64,000 nt of DNA from Actinokineospora baliensis (GCF_016907695.1 NZ_JAFBCK010000001.1:744001-808000); one strand, 5' to 3'. Counted from the first letter of the stretch, positions 1-8,725 are shown. The notes: a model not told the origin generated them from the sequence alone. Numbers and translations: made by a program.

Positions 1-2287
1 CCGGCAGGGCGCGCTGCGGGTCGGCCATCACGCCGGACTCGGTGAGCTCCAGGGTGAGCAGCTCCGGCGGCACGTCGTGCCTGGCGAGCGCGGCGGCGAC
101 CCGGTCGGGGAAGCTCGGGTCGTCGAGGCTGCGGACCGACAGGTTGACCGCCGCGGCGATGCGCAGGCCGCGGTCCATCCACTTGCGGACCCGGATCAGC
201 GACTGGTCCATCACGAAGCTGGTGAGCGCGTCGACCAGGCCCGCCGCCTCGACCGCGGGCACGAACTCGTCGGGGTCGAGCCTGCCGAACTCCGGGTGCC
301 GCCAGCGGACCAGGGCCTCGACCCCGAGCACCTGGCGGCTGGGGAGGGCGACCTTGGGCTGGTAGTGCACCTTGACCTGGCCGGTCTCCAGCGCCTGGCG
401 GAACTGGGTGACCAGCTGGAAGCGGCGCAGGAAGATCTGGCCCATGGTGGGCAGGTACGCCTTGACCGTGTCGCCGCTGGAGCGCGCGGCCCGCAGGGCG
501 ACGTCGGCGCGCTGCAGCAGGGCGTCGACGTCGGTCTCGACCTGGCCGCCGTCGTGCTCGCCGCAGCGCGGCCCGGAGTAGCCGACCACCGAGTTGGCCT
601 CGACGGTGAGCCGGTCGACCGGGTACGGGGCGGCGAGTTCGGCGCGCAGCCGCTCGGCGATCTCGTGCGCCTCCTCGGGGGAGGTCTGCAGCAGCAGCGC
701 GGCGAACTGGCCGCCTTCGAGCCTGGCCAGGGCGACGTCCGGGCCGAGCGCGTCGCGCAGGCGCCGACCGGCGGCGACGACCATGCGGTCGCTCCAGGCG
801 TAGCCGAGGGCGTCGCTGACGGTGGACAGGACGTCGAGGTCGATGCGCAGCACCACCGAGTTCTGGTGGCGGCGCAGCGGGTCACCGGCGGCGCGGCGGA
901 AGCCGGGGCGGTTGAGCAGGTTGGTCAGCGGGTCGTGGTAGGCGTCGTGGCGCAGGGTGGCCAGCAGCCGCCGGTTGTCCATGGCGGTGGCCAGGTGGCT
1001 GGCCATGGTGCCGATCAGCCGGTGGTCGGCCTGGCCGAAGCCGCGCCAGCGGGAGAGCTTGTCGTGCGCCTCGACCACGCCGAGCAGGTGGCTGGCGCTG
1101 CGCAGCGGCACGACGAGCGCCTCGTCGGCGGCGCGGCGGAGCAGGGCGTGCCGGATCTCGGGGGTGGCGTCGCCGCGGCGGAAGTGCCGCACGTGCGAGC
1201 CGGGCAACCGCAGCAGGGCGTCCGCGCGGGATCCGGTGGCCTCGACGTCGCGCGATTCCGGCGGCAGCTCGTCACCGGAGACCACGGTGTGCAGCGGCAG
1301 CTGCGGCTCGAAGCGCAGCCGGAGCACGACCCGGGCGGCGCCGAGCTGGTCCTTGATCCGGTCGGCGATGACCTGCCACTCGTCGCTGTCGGCGACCTGC
1401 GGCATCTTGGTCGGGTCGGTGCGGCCGAGCGAGGGTTTCGCCGCGGCCTGGTGGCCGGAGCGGGCGACGATGAGGCTGACCTCGGAGAGCGCCTCCAGGT
1501 CGCGTTGTTCGCGCAGCAGCCCGGAGTAGGCGATGTAGAGGGCGGACAGGCCCGCGAGGGCGAGCACCAGCAGCGGCCAACCGGCCTCGGCGTGCGAGAC
1601 GACCTGGTAGCCGACGACGCCCATGGACGCGTTGACCAGGCCGAGGACCAGGGTGCGCAGCACGAGCCGGACGGCGGCGTTGATGCGCATGGTGCGGCCG
1701 AGGACCCGCACGCAGACCAGGGCGAGCAGGGTGCTCGACAGCGGCGCGACGAGGGCTCCGGCGAGCACGCCCGCCCAGGCGGGGCCGATGCCCTGCAGCA
1801 GGTCGTTGACCCACTTGGCGACGGCGAAGGCGCTGGTGATCTCGAAGATCATCGCGCCCGCGTTGTAGAGGATCCGGTCCTGCACCTTGCGCACCAGCAG
1901 GGTGCCGACGCCCGCGAGCAGGTGCGCGGCGAGCACCACCTCGAACGGCGCGACGAACAGGCCGATGACCAGTGGGATCTCGCAGAAGGAGATCGACCAG
2001 GAGACACCGGTGCGCACGTCGATGTTGATCGCGAGCTGTTCGGCGAGCAGGAAGCCCAGCGCCAGCAGCAGACCGACCACGACGACCTGCGGGGTGTCGC
2101 GGGCGGGCAGCCACCAGGAGGTCAGTCCGGCGGCGACGAGGCCGGAGACCAGGACGAGGATGGAGAAGAAGAGGAAGCGGCGGTCGGGCGCCTGCTCCTC
2201 GGCCTGCCACTGCTCCGGGTTCGCACCCGGTTCGGCGGTGTCCTGGTGTGGGGTGCCCTGCTCGGCCGCGCCAGGGTGGTCCGGCAT
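1..2287 (-). CDS. Membrane GAF-GGDEF-EAL protein, C-terminus cut by window edge
   Basis: This is a predicted cyclic-di-GMP turnover or sensing protein in the membrane. The ATG at 2287 follows a strong GGAGGAGG ribosome site. Residues about 35-220 form a hydrophobic multi-helix region. Residues about 340-430 look like a GAF domain. Residues about 440-600 are a GGDEF domain whose signature reads GGQFA near residue 526, so diguanylate cyclase activity is probably lost. An EAL phosphodiesterase domain starts near residue 630, with EALVRW at about residue 656 and the later motif ELTES. The frame is still open at position 1, so the last part of the EAL domain lies outside the window. The usual reading of a degenerate GGDEF next to an intact-looking EAL is a phosphodiesterase with a regulatory GTP site; this is inference. 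Confidence 0.88.
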   Translation of the reverse strand, partial: MPDHPGAAEQGTPHQDTAEPGANPEQWQAEEQAPDRRFLFFSILVLVSGLVAAGLTSWWLPARDTPQVVVVGLLLALGFLLAEQLAINIDVRTGVSWSISFCEIPLVIGLFVAPFEVVLAAHLLAGVGTLLVRKVQDRILYNAGAMIFEITSAFAVAKWVNDLLQGIGPAWAGVLAGALVAPLSSTLLALVCVRVLGRTMRINAAVRLVLRTLVLGLVNASMGVVGYQVVSHAEAGWPLLVLALAGLSALYIAYSGLLREQRDLEALSEVSLIVARSGHQAAAKPSLGRTDPTKMPQVADSDEWQVIADRIKDQLGAARVVLRLRFEPQLPLHTVVSGDELPPESRDVEATGSRADALLRLPGSHVRHFRRGDATPEIRHALLRRAADEALVVPLRSASHLLGVVEAHDKLSRWRGFGQADHRLIGTMASHLATAMDNRRLLATLRHDAYHDPLTNLLNRPGFRRAAGDPLRRHQNSVVLRIDLDVLSTVSDALGYAWSDRMVVAAGRRLRDALGPDVALARLEGGQFAALLLQTSPEEAHEIAERLRAELAAPYPVDRLTVEANSVVGYSGPRCGEHDGGQVETDVDALLQRADVALRAARSSGDTVKAYLPTMGQIFLRRFQLVTQFRQALETGQVKVHYQPKVALPSRQVLGVEALVRWRHPEFGRLDPDEFVPAVEAAGLVDALTSFVMDQSLIRVRKWMDRGLRIAAAVNLSVRSLDDPSFPDRVAAALARHDVPPELLTLELTESGVMADPQRALP

Positions 2288-2432
2288 TGCAACCTCCTCC
2301 AACGGCCGCGGGAGGGTGGTCCTGGTGACCTTCCCGCGCGTGGCGGGACCCCGACGGCCCGCTGACTGTACCCCGATCAGGCGAAAGAGGCACGTGTGCT
2401 AGTTACCCGCGGCCACCAAGTTCAGCGGTCGT

Positions 2433-3194
2433 TCAGCAGGTGAGACGGCCAGTCAGCACCGTCACGGCCTGACCGGTCAACCGAACCCGGTCGCCGTCGG
2501 TCCGCACCGTCACAGTGCCTCCTCTGGCCGAGAGTTGCTTGCCCACCAGCAAGGACCGGCCGAGTTCGCGGCTCCAGTGGCCTGCCAGCGTGCAGTGCGC
2601 CGAGCCGGTCACCGGGTCCTCGTCGATGCCGACGGCCGGGTAGAAGCAGCGCGAGACGAAGTCGGCCCCCCGATCACCGGGTGCGGTGACGATCACCCCT
2701 CTGGACGAATCCCTGGCGAACGCAGAGAGATCGGGCCGCACCGCCAGCACCTCGGCGGCGGAGGCCACCCGGACCAGGAAGTCCTCCCGGCCGCGGTACG
2801 CCGAGAGCACGGTCACCCCGGGCAGCGCGGCGACAAGGGCGGCGGGCGGCTCGATCGGCTGCAGCGGGTCCGCGGGGAAGTCGAGCTCGATCCCGGCGTC
2901 GGTGGGGGTCGCGGTGAGGACACCGCTGCGGGTGCTGAAGCGGCAGGCCCCGCCGAGCACGTGCGCGGTGGCCAGGGTGGCGTGGCCGCAGAGGTCCACC
3001 TCGGCTTTGGGCGTGAACCAGCGCAGCGGGATGGGGTCGGCGCGGGTGTCGGCGAAGGCGGTCTCGGAGAGGTTCATCTCGGCGGCCACCGACTGCATCC
3101 ACTCGGCGGAGCGGTCCTCGGTCAGCAGCACGACCGCCGCGGGGTTGCCCCGGAAGGCCTGGTCGGTGAACGCGTCGACGACGTAGACGTCCAT
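2433..3194 (-). CDS. PhzF family phenazine-biosynthesis-like isomerase/epimerase
   Basis: The 253-residue product has PhzF family hallmarks: VDAFTD followed by GNPAAVV at the N-terminus, MNLSETAF carrying the family's catalytic Glu, GHATLA in the first half, and DEDPVTGSAHC in the second. PhzF enzymes isomerise or epimerise small acids with no cofactor, but most relatives outside phenazine producers have no assigned substrate. The ATG at 3194 was chosen because the PhzF fold starts exactly there; a longer frame upstream to 3302 has no family sequence. It is divergent from the acetyltransferase gene at 3215, with only about 20 nt between the starts. No phenazine genes are nearby, so the physiological role is unknown. 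Confidence 0.85.
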   Translation of the reverse strand: MDVYVVDAFTDQAFRGNPAAVVLLTEDRSAEWMQSVAAEMNLSETAFADTRADPIPLRWFTPKAEVDLCGHATLATAHVLGGACRFSTRSGVLTATPTDAGIELDFPADPLQPIEPPAALVAALPGVTVLSAYRGREDFLVRVASAAEVLAVRPDLSAFARDSSRGVIVTAPGDRGADFVSRCFYPAVGIDEDPVTGSAHCTLAGHWSRELGRSLLVGKQLSARGGTVTVRTDGDRVRLTGQAVTVLTGRLTC

Positions 3195-3214
3195 GGTCGT
3201 CGACGGTACTGCGC

Positions 3215-4120
3215 TTGGATGGTCCGGTGGATGTCGCTGAGATCGAAGCCGTGCACGCCGCCCGGGTACGCGCGCTCGACCCGCTGCTGCCCGCTCCCCC
3301 ACCGCTCGCGCCCGGCGCCGGGCACCTGCTGGCGGCCGACGGGGGTGCGGCGATCGCCTGGCCGCAGCGGGGTGTCGAGAGCGATCCGTGGGGGCCGCTG
3401 CGCAGGCACCTGCTGGAGGTGCGGTTGGCGCGGCCGGAGGCGCTCGGGGATCTGCTCGACCAGTGGTTCGACCTGATCCACAGCTCGGTGGCGCCCGGTG
3501 ACCTGGAGTGCGCGGCGGTCGTGGAGCTGCCCAGCCGCGACACCGAGGGCGTGTTCGCGTTGGTGCAGCGCGGTTTCGCCCCGGTCAGCGTCGCCGCGGT
3601 GCGCCGCTCGGGTCGCGGCTCGACCCGCGCGTCCGACGTGCTGGTCCGCCCGGCCGAACCACAGGACCTGGCGACCGTGCTGGACCTGGCCGTCGCCGTG
3701 GTCGAGTACGACGCGCCGTTCGGGAAGATCACTCCCCGACCCGAGGCCATCGAGGCGCTGCGCAACCAGATGACCGGCCTCTTAGCCGCGCCCGAGCCGC
3801 GGATCTGGGTCGGTTGCCGAGACGGGGAGGTCCTCGGTTCGGTCTACCTCCAACTCCCGCCGGAGTCCGCGTGGTGCGCGAAGTACACCTCCGCACCCGA
3901 CCCGGCCTACCTGGCCAGCATGAGCGTCCGCGCCGACCAGCGCGGTTCCGGCGTGGGTTCGGCCCTCGCGGCGCACGCCCACCACGTCGTCGAGGCGGCG
4001 GGCGTCTCGATGACCCTGCTGCACCACGCGCTGCCGAACCCCAGGTCGACGCCGTTCTGGTACAGCAACGGGTACCGCCCGCTGTGGACGACGTGGCTGC
4101 GGCGGCCGATCGTGCGCTAG
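3215..4120 (+). CDS. GNAT family N-acetyltransferase
   Basis: The protein has about 301 residues. The C-terminal half is a GNAT acetyltransferase domain: the acetyl-CoA-binding loop reads RADQRGSGVGSAL, followed by an Asn-Pro and a final FWYSNGYRPL strand typical of the fold. The N-terminal 130 residues are less clear and could be a degenerate second GNAT repeat. The substrate is unknown. The TTG at 3215 is the longest option; a GTG 12 nt downstream is equally possible. Its stop codon shares the bases CTAG with the stop of the convergent gene at 4117. Confidence 0.8.
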   Translation: MDGPVDVAEIEAVHAARVRALDPLLPAPPPLAPGAGHLLAADGGAAIAWPQRGVESDPWGPLRRHLLEVRLARPEALGDLLDQWFDLIHSSVAPGDLECAAVVELPSRDTEGVFALVQRGFAPVSVAAVRRSGRGSTRASDVLVRPAEPQDLATVLDLAVAVVEYDAPFGKITPRPEAIEALRNQMTGLLAAPEPRIWVGCRDGEVLGSVYLQLPPESAWCAKYTSAPDPAYLASMSVRADQRGSGVGSALAAHAHHVVEAAGVSMTLLHHALPNPRSTPFWYSNGYRPLWTTWLRRPIVR

Positions 4121-5061
4121 CCGCTGTTCCACCTGGCGATGTCCTCGGCCTCCGCCTGGACGTCGAGTTCGCTGACGACCTTCCCCTTGTCCATGCGCCA
4201 GGTGCCGACCACCACGCCGTCGCGCAGGACCACGGGCATGACGAAGCCGCCGCCCGCCTGCACGCTCTTGGCGAACTCGGGCGGCACGATGCCGTCACGG
4301 CTGCGGTAGCCCAGCAGGTAGGCGTCGAAGTGGCCGAGGAGCCGGGTCGTGGGGCCGGGATCGGCGACCGGCTCAGGGTCGCGGTCCCCGAAGCCCGCGC
4401 GGGCCTTGCCCAGCGGCAGACCCGACCAGGCGGCGAAGTCCTCGGCCGTGGCGGGCCCATAGCCGGCTCGGTAGCGGTCGGCCAGGCGCTCGATCGCCCT
4501 GGGCTCGTCGACCGGGGGGCCGGGGTCGAAGCGGACGTAGGTGGGTTCGGTGTCGGAGCGGTCCGGGCCCCGGCGGATCCGGCCGGTCATGGCGGCGTAG
4601 GAGATGAGGTGCGCGGGGGCCTGGGTCTTGGGGTCGAGGTCGATGCCGTTGCCTGCCAGCAGCGCGACCAGTTCGGCCCGGCTGTGCGGCTGCTCGGTGG
4701 CGATGATCTCCGCACCCGCCTCGGCGAGCGCGTCGTCGAGGCCGAGGCTGTGCCGCCTGCCGCGGTAGGCGTGGGCGAAGCGCGGACCGAGCAGCGAGAC
4801 CAGCCAACCCGCGTCGCTCGCGGCGACCATGTGCAGGGTGCCGCGCATGGCCCAGGTCCTGATCACCGCGCCCCCGGCGACCGCACTGTCCACATCGGAC
4901 TTGCGCAGACCGGTGGTGCGGGCCCGGACGGCCAGGCGCGCCGGGCGGACGTCCTGGGACTGGATGCCGACCACCCGCTCGACCGCGGCGAGCACCGTGG
5001 TCGGGCGCGGGCCTGCCAGGCCGTTGGCGACCGTGCGGGCGACCAGGTCCGGCGCGCTCAC
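4117..5061 (-). CDS. Winged-helix DNA-binding protein (AlkZ/YcaQ-like, HTH_42)
   Basis: The 314-residue product matches the winged-helix family that includes AlkZ/YcaQ DNA glycosylases: an early VGIQSQD segment, RTWAMRGTLH around residue 65, and a C-terminal FDAYLLGYRSRDG region. In studied members the fold removes alkylated bases or opens interstrand crosslinks, often beside antibiotic clusters. Here the activity is only inferred. The GTG start at 5061 overlaps the stop of the upstream VOC gene as GTGA, so the two are very probably translationally coupled. The 3' end overlaps the convergent acetyltransferase stop. Confidence 0.8.
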   Translation of the reverse strand: MSAPDLVARTVANGLAGPRPTTVLAAVERVVGIQSQDVRPARLAVRARTTGLRKSDVDSAVAGGAVIRTWAMRGTLHMVAASDAGWLVSLLGPRFAHAYRGRRHSLGLDDALAEAGAEIIATEQPHSRAELVALLAGNGIDLDPKTQAPAHLISYAAMTGRIRRGPDRSDTEPTYVRFDPGPPVDEPRAIERLADRYRAGYGPATAEDFAAWSGLPLGKARAGFGDRDPEPVADPGPTTRLLGHFDAYLLGYRSRDGIVPPEFAKSVQAGGGFVMPVVLRDGVVVGTWRMDKGKVVSELDVQAEAEDIARWNSG

Positions 5062-5477
5062 CTGGCGAACAGCAGGTCCGGGTCGGCCATCGCCTTGAAC
5101 TCCAAGGCGTTGCCTGCCGGGTCGCGCAGGAACATGGTCCACTGTTCGCCGGGCTGCCCCTCGAACCGGACGTACGGCTCGATCACGAACTCCGTGCCCG
5201 CCGCCCGCAGCCGCTCGGCCAGGGCGTGGAAGTCGGCGACCGCCAGGACCAGCCCGAAGTGCGGCACCGGCACGCCGTGGCCGTCCACCGGGTTGGTCGC
5301 GGCGTCGGCGCGGCCGCCGGGGGCCAGGTGGGTCACGACCTGGTGGCCCGCCAGGTTCCAGTCGACCCAGGCGTCGGAGTCGCGGCCCTGCGGGCAGCCG
5401 AGGACCTCGCCGTAGAAGTGCCTGGCTGCGGTCAGGTCGTCGACCGGGATGGCGAGGTGGAAAGCGGGCCTGGTCAT
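5058..5477 (-). CDS. VOC (glyoxalase/bleomycin resistance) family protein
   Basis: This small protein of 139 residues has paired beta-alpha-beta-beta-beta modules: FHLAIPVDDL at the N-terminus, HFGLVLAV in the middle and FLRDPAGNALEFK at the end. The family covers glyoxalases, dioxygenases and antibiotic-binding proteins; the substrate cannot be read here. The ATG at 5477 is chosen because the fold begins right after it. It is followed without a gap by the winged-helix gene (GTGA overlap), and that pairing hints at detoxification or repair of a reactive small molecule. Confidence 0.82.
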   Translation of the reverse strand: MTRPAFHLAIPVDDLTAARHFYGEVLGCPQGRDSDAWVDWNLAGHQVVTHLAPGGRADAATNPVDGHGVPVPHFGLVLAVADFHALAERLRAAGTEFVIEPYVRFEGQPGEQWTMFLRDPAGNALEFKAMADPDLLFAR

Positions 5478-5575
5478 GGCCTCGACGGTACCGGGAGAAA
5501 TTTCTCGCGGACTTGGCAACCTTTCCGGGGGTGGGACCGCTCTAGGGGGTGTCCTGGTTGGGAGGAGGTGACGAC

Positions 5576-6085
5576 GTGCACGGCAGTGAGTCCGGTTTCG
5601 ACCAGTTCGTTCGAGACCGGTACGACCACCTGCTGCGCTACGCCGTCATGCTCACCGGCAGGCGCTGGGACGCCGAGGAGATCGTGCAAGAAGCCCTGCT
5701 GCGCTGTCTGCGCAGATGGCGCCGCGTGCCCGCGGACAACGCCCTCGCCTACGCGCGCAAGGCCGTCTACAACGAGTTCCTGCGCGTCGCCAAGCGCAAG
5801 CAGCAGGTGTCGCTCGACGAGCTCACCGAGCAGTTGGACATCGACGACTTCACGGGAGCGGTGGTCGAACGGGACCACGTGCTGGTCGTGCTGCAACAGC
5901 TACCGCCGCGGCAACGGGCGGCGGTGGTGGCACGGGTGGTGCTGGACCTGTCCGAGGCGCAGACCGCGGTCGAACTCGCCTGCTCCGTCGGCACCGTCAA
6001 GTCGCTGACCAGCAGGGGGATGGCTCGGGTCAGGCAGCTGTGGGCGGCCCAAGCGCCCGCGTCACCGGGAAGGAGGGGGGCGTGA
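5576..6085 (+). CDS. ECF RNA polymerase sigma factor (SigE/SigM-like)
   Basis: The product of about 169 residues has sigma region 2 (FVRDRYDHLLRYAVMLTG, then WDAEEIVQEAL) and region 4 (LPPRQRAAVVARVVLDLSE, then SVGTVKSLTSRG). It lacks regions 1 and 3, as extracytoplasmic-function sigma factors do. The GTG at 5576 is preferred because GGAGGAGG lies 7 nt upstream at 5561-5568; an in-frame GTG at 5549 has no such site. Its stop overlaps the start of the next gene as GTGA. That gene encodes a one-helix membrane protein, the usual position for an anti-sigma or signal-receiving partner. Confidence 0.92.
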   Translation: MHGSESGFDQFVRDRYDHLLRYAVMLTGRRWDAEEIVQEALLRCLRRWRRVPADNALAYARKAVYNEFLRVAKRKQQVSLDELTEQLDIDDFTGAVVERDHVLVVLQQLPPRQRAAVVARVVLDLSEAQTAVELACSVGTVKSLTSRGMARVRQLWAAQAPASPGRRGA

Positions 6086-7305
6086 TCGCCGAAGACGAAG
6101 ACCGCGCCATCGCCCGGCTGCGCGACGAGCTGGGCTCGGTGCGGCTGACCAGCAGCGGCGACCAGGTCGACCGCGTGCTGCGGCACGTGCACGGCCGCAG
6201 GCGGGTACAACGGCACCAGCGGGTGCAGATGCTGACCGCAGTCGCCGTGGTGGTGTTCGCGGTCGCGGGGGCGTTCGTGGTCACCTCGCAGTCGGGCACC
6301 GGACCGGACCGGGACGGCACCGCCGCCGCCGCGGTCACGCAGTGGCAACTGCGCGGGGACCTGGCGGGCGAGACAGACCTGGTGAACCGCGCCGAGCAGA
6401 CCTGGCGCACCTCGGCGACACCGCCCGCTGGCGCGGTGCGGGCGGTGTTCGCGGGGCGTTCGCCCAACATCACGGCCTGCCTGGACATCGTGGTGCTGGT
6501 CGCCGACGTGGCGGGCGGCAAGGAGCAGGTCGCGTTCGTGACGACGCCGGTCTCGGTCACCGGCAAGCCGGACCGGTCCAAGCTGCTGCTGCGGGCGTTG
6601 ACGACCGTGCCGGACGGGCAGCGCGCGGTCGGGTTCCTCTCGGCCACCCCCGCCCGCGAAGACGAGCCGACCAGCAGCGGCGGCCCGGTCGGGCTGGCGC
6701 TGACGGCACCGGGCGTGGCCGAGATCGAGGTGCGCACCTCAGCGCTCGACGACCAGGCGGTGCAGACGAACACCCCGGCGGGCGCGGTGTGGCCCGCGTT
6801 CGAGCAGGGTGCGGGGGCGTGGAACGCGGAACTGGTGGTCCGCACCCCCGGCGACCACAAGCAGCGGTACCCCATCGCGGCCGGTCTCGCCGACCCCGCG
6901 GTCGACCAGGTGGCGCTGCGGACCGAGGGGGGCGTGCTGCGCGCCAGCGGACCCGGCCTGCGCCAGGGCGACCTGATCGCCACCCCGGACGGTGTGGTCG
7001 GTGTGGTCAACGACCCGAACGGGACCGTCGACACCAGGCTGTCCGCGCTGGCCGCCGTCGGCCGGGTGCAGACCTCGGTCTCGGCGGTGCCGGGTCAACT
7101 GGTGGACGGCTCCGGCGGGGTCGGGTTCCAGCCCACCGCGGCGGGGCGGCTCGAGGAGGGCAACCGGCTGGTGCTGCTGGCGTGGGACCAGCCGCGGATC
7201 TCGTTGAACATCGGCACGCTCAGGAGGAGCACTCGGGGTTGGCTCACCGACCGGGTCGCGGGCGTGGTGGCCGCGACCTCGGCGATGCGGGTCGGGGGCC
7301 CATGA
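6082..7305 (+). CDS. Single-pass membrane protein, probable partner of the ECF sigma factor
   Basis: The 407-residue protein has a charged cytoplasmic N-terminus of about 48 residues, one transmembrane helix at about residues 50-68, and a large extracellular part without recognised catalytic motifs. The N-terminus has no obvious zinc-binding anti-sigma motif. The GTG start overlaps the sigma factor stop (GTGA), which argues for joint production. This order and topology are common for SigE-family sigma factors in actinobacteria. An anti-sigma role is inferred from context, not seen in the sequence. Confidence 0.8.
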   Translation: MIAEDEDRAIARLRDELGSVRLTSSGDQVDRVLRHVHGRRRVQRHQRVQMLTAVAVVVFAVAGAFVVTSQSGTGPDRDGTAAAAVTQWQLRGDLAGETDLVNRAEQTWRTSATPPAGAVRAVFAGRSPNITACLDIVVLVADVAGGKEQVAFVTTPVSVTGKPDRSKLLLRALTTVPDGQRAVGFLSATPAREDEPTSSGGPVGLALTAPGVAEIEVRTSALDDQAVQTNTPAGAVWPAFEQGAGAWNAELVVRTPGDHKQRYPIAAGLADPAVDQVALRTEGGVLRASGPGLRQGDLIATPDGVVGVVNDPNGTVDTRLSALAAVGRVQTSVSAVPGQLVDGSGGVGFQPTAAGRLEEGNRLVLLAWDQPRISLNIGTLRRSTRGWLTDRVAGVVAATSAMRVGGP

Positions 7306-7325
7306 CCGGGCGGGTCGGCAGGACG

Positions 7326-7355
7326 CGGGCGGGGCGACCGGGGTCGCCCCGCCCG
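7326..7355. terminator. Bidirectional hairpin terminator
   Basis: The arms CGGGCGGGGCGACC (7326-7339) and GGTCGCCCCGCCCG (7342-7355) are perfectly complementary. The hairpin lies between the convergent ends of the membrane protein gene (stop at 7305) and the secreted protein gene (stop at 7365). There is no clear U-tract, as is common in actinobacteria. Confidence 0.7.
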
Positions 7356-7364
7356 TGGACCCGC

Positions 7365-7916
7365 TCAGCTGGCCGACGCCCAGCCGTTGCCCCACACGCG
7401 CACGGTCGGGCTCCAGTCCTTGACCAGCCGGAAGTAGTGCTCGTGGTAGGGGTAGAGGCCGCTCCAGCAGTACCCGTAGGAGTTGCCGTTGAGGGTGTAG
7501 CGCACCGACGGACCGACGCGGGTGTCGGTTCCGTACGCGTTCCACATCTCGATTCTGATTTCCTTGCCGAAGTAGCTGGGATCGCTCCCACCGGTGCCGC
7601 GCAGACTGACGCAGGCGCGGCTGGCACTGGTCGGCCAGAACGTGCGCGAGACCAGCGAGGACGAGAAGTCGAAGGAGTAGGTGAACGGCAAATAGGCGGC
7701 CTGGGCGGCGACCCCCTCCCCGGTCGGGCGGTCCGAGCCGTCATCGGGCAACAACGGCAGCACCGGAGCGCCGGGAGTTGGTCGAGAGGTGGTCAACTTG
7801 GCCACTTCGACCCGGTCGTCGGTCTTGTCCCTCGGTTCGGCCGCGGCCTCGGTGGTGATCGAGGACACCGCCGCTATTGCCAGAAGAACCGCAGCAAAAC
7901 GCTTTATCGAAGACAT
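7365..7916 (-). CDS. Small secreted protein of unknown function
   Basis: The 183-residue product begins with a classic signal peptide: charged MSSIKR, a hydrophobic stretch, then a likely AEA-type cleavage near residue 27. The mature part has a Pro/Thr-rich linker and a compact C-terminal region rich in Tyr, Trp and Ser with two cysteines (ACVS and GYCWS) that could form one disulfide. I do not recognise a family. Its own upstream region is long and carries a strong hairpin. Composition fits the local chromosome. Confidence 0.72.
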   Translation of the reverse strand: MSSIKRFAAVLLAIAAVSSITTEAAAEPRDKTDDRVEVAKLTTSRPTPGAPVLPLLPDDGSDRPTGEGVAAQAAYLPFTYSFDFSSSLVSRTFWPTSASRACVSLRGTGGSDPSYFGKEIRIEMWNAYGTDTRVGPSVRYTLNGNSYGYCWSGLYPYHEHYFRLVKDWSPTVRVWGNGWASAS

Positions 7917-8292
7917 GGGCTAAACCCCCGCGACTAGTACCCGGAAGACAGGAAAGGAAAGCTAGCCAGTGCACCTGGCGCCGCACGTCCGGCGTTCGGG
8001 TGACACCCCCGGTAAATAGGCCGTTGACCAGGGACAACGAAGCAGATGGTGGCACCGTCGATGACTGAGCGGACCAGAGCGCACCACCGTTCAGCGCAAT
8101 GGTGATGTTCTGTGAATTACCGGCTGCCACGACCACCTGCACCAAGCCGGGTGGCACCGAGCGGCCGCCCGGGCGAAGGCAGTCGACCCGGACCTGTTCT
8201 GGGTATATGTGAACAAGAGTTTTCCGCCGGGTTGGCTCCCCCGCGGAAATAGCGTCCCCATCGCGCCGCCCTCGCGCGCGATGCGGACGCCA

Positions 8293-8329
8293 GGGACCGG
8301 CCACACTGTGCAGGGGTGTGGCCGGTCCC
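8293..8329. terminator. Strong 14-bp hairpin
   Basis: GGGACCGGCCACAC at 8293-8306 pairs perfectly with GTGTGGCCGGTCCC at 8316-8329 around a 9-nt loop. It lies in a long non-coding stretch at the edge of the accessory cluster. It could be a terminator or a structured leader; no adjacent gene ends here, so its purpose is unclear. Confidence 0.55.
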
Positions 8330-8481
8330 CCTGTATCTCACCGCTGCCGGCAGACCGCCGAGCGGCCCGCCGACCCGAGACGACCGCGGTGGCGCTGATC
8401 GCGGGAACTCGCCCTCCCCCAGCGGGCAGCGCGCACCTCCACCAACCGGCACCCTCCTGATCAGCCATTTGTCATGGTTTT

Positions 8482-8511
8482 GTCAACTTTGATCGACCAC
8501 ACCAAGTTGAC
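8482..8511. promoter_or_regulatory. Inverted repeat upstream of the nucleotide cluster
   Basis: GTCAACTT at 8482-8489 is repeated inverted as AAGTTGAC at 8504-8511, with a 14-nt spacer. It sits about 215 nt before the first gene on the plus strand, in an AT-rich stretch, and touches a second dyad. A regulator-binding site is plausible. Confidence 0.45.
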
Positions 8512-8527
8512 TCACTCGATCAAGTGA
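8512..8527. promoter_or_regulatory. Near-palindromic 16-bp site
   Basis: TCACTCGATCAAGTGA is palindromic except for one symmetric pair. It directly abuts the inverted repeat at 8482-8511. Two adjacent dyads just inside the AT-rich boundary suggest an operator for the cluster downstream. Confidence 0.4.
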
Positions 8528-8725
8528 TTCGAACGCTGAATCAGTGCTAAACCGCGCCCCATCAGCTACTTTGCGTGAAACCAAGGCCCCATCTCAGGTT
8601 TGCACACCAACCCCACCGTGGCACTAGTAGCCTACTCGGTGAGGTTCCGTGTTGTGTACGATGTGCCGCTCACGACTCTCACGAATTGAGACTTGAGACC
8701 GCAAACCGTGTACATAGGGGCAGAA

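Larger units (their letters stand above)
7917..8725. other. Long intergenic region with regulatory-looking dyads
   Basis: About 800 nt lie between the secreted protein start and the cytidylate-kinase-like start. I see no convincing gene. The region turns from high GC to clearly AT-richer after about 8460, marking the boundary of the accessory cluster. It contains a 14-bp hairpin (8293-8329) and two dyads (8482-8511 and 8512-8527), listed separately. Confidence 0.6.

Noticed and set aside
77-2365. Long plus-strand open frame opposite the GGDEF-EAL gene
   Set aside because: It is an antisense shadow created by high GC; its translation has no known domain, while the minus strand gives full GAF, GGDEF and EAL motifs.
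7930-8304. Minus-strand frame with a protein-like stretch (around VVVAAGNSQNITIAL) upstream of the secreted protein gene
   Set aside because: It continues in the wrong frame through the secreted protein gene, has no ribosome site and no known domain. It could be a decayed gene but I cannot support it.
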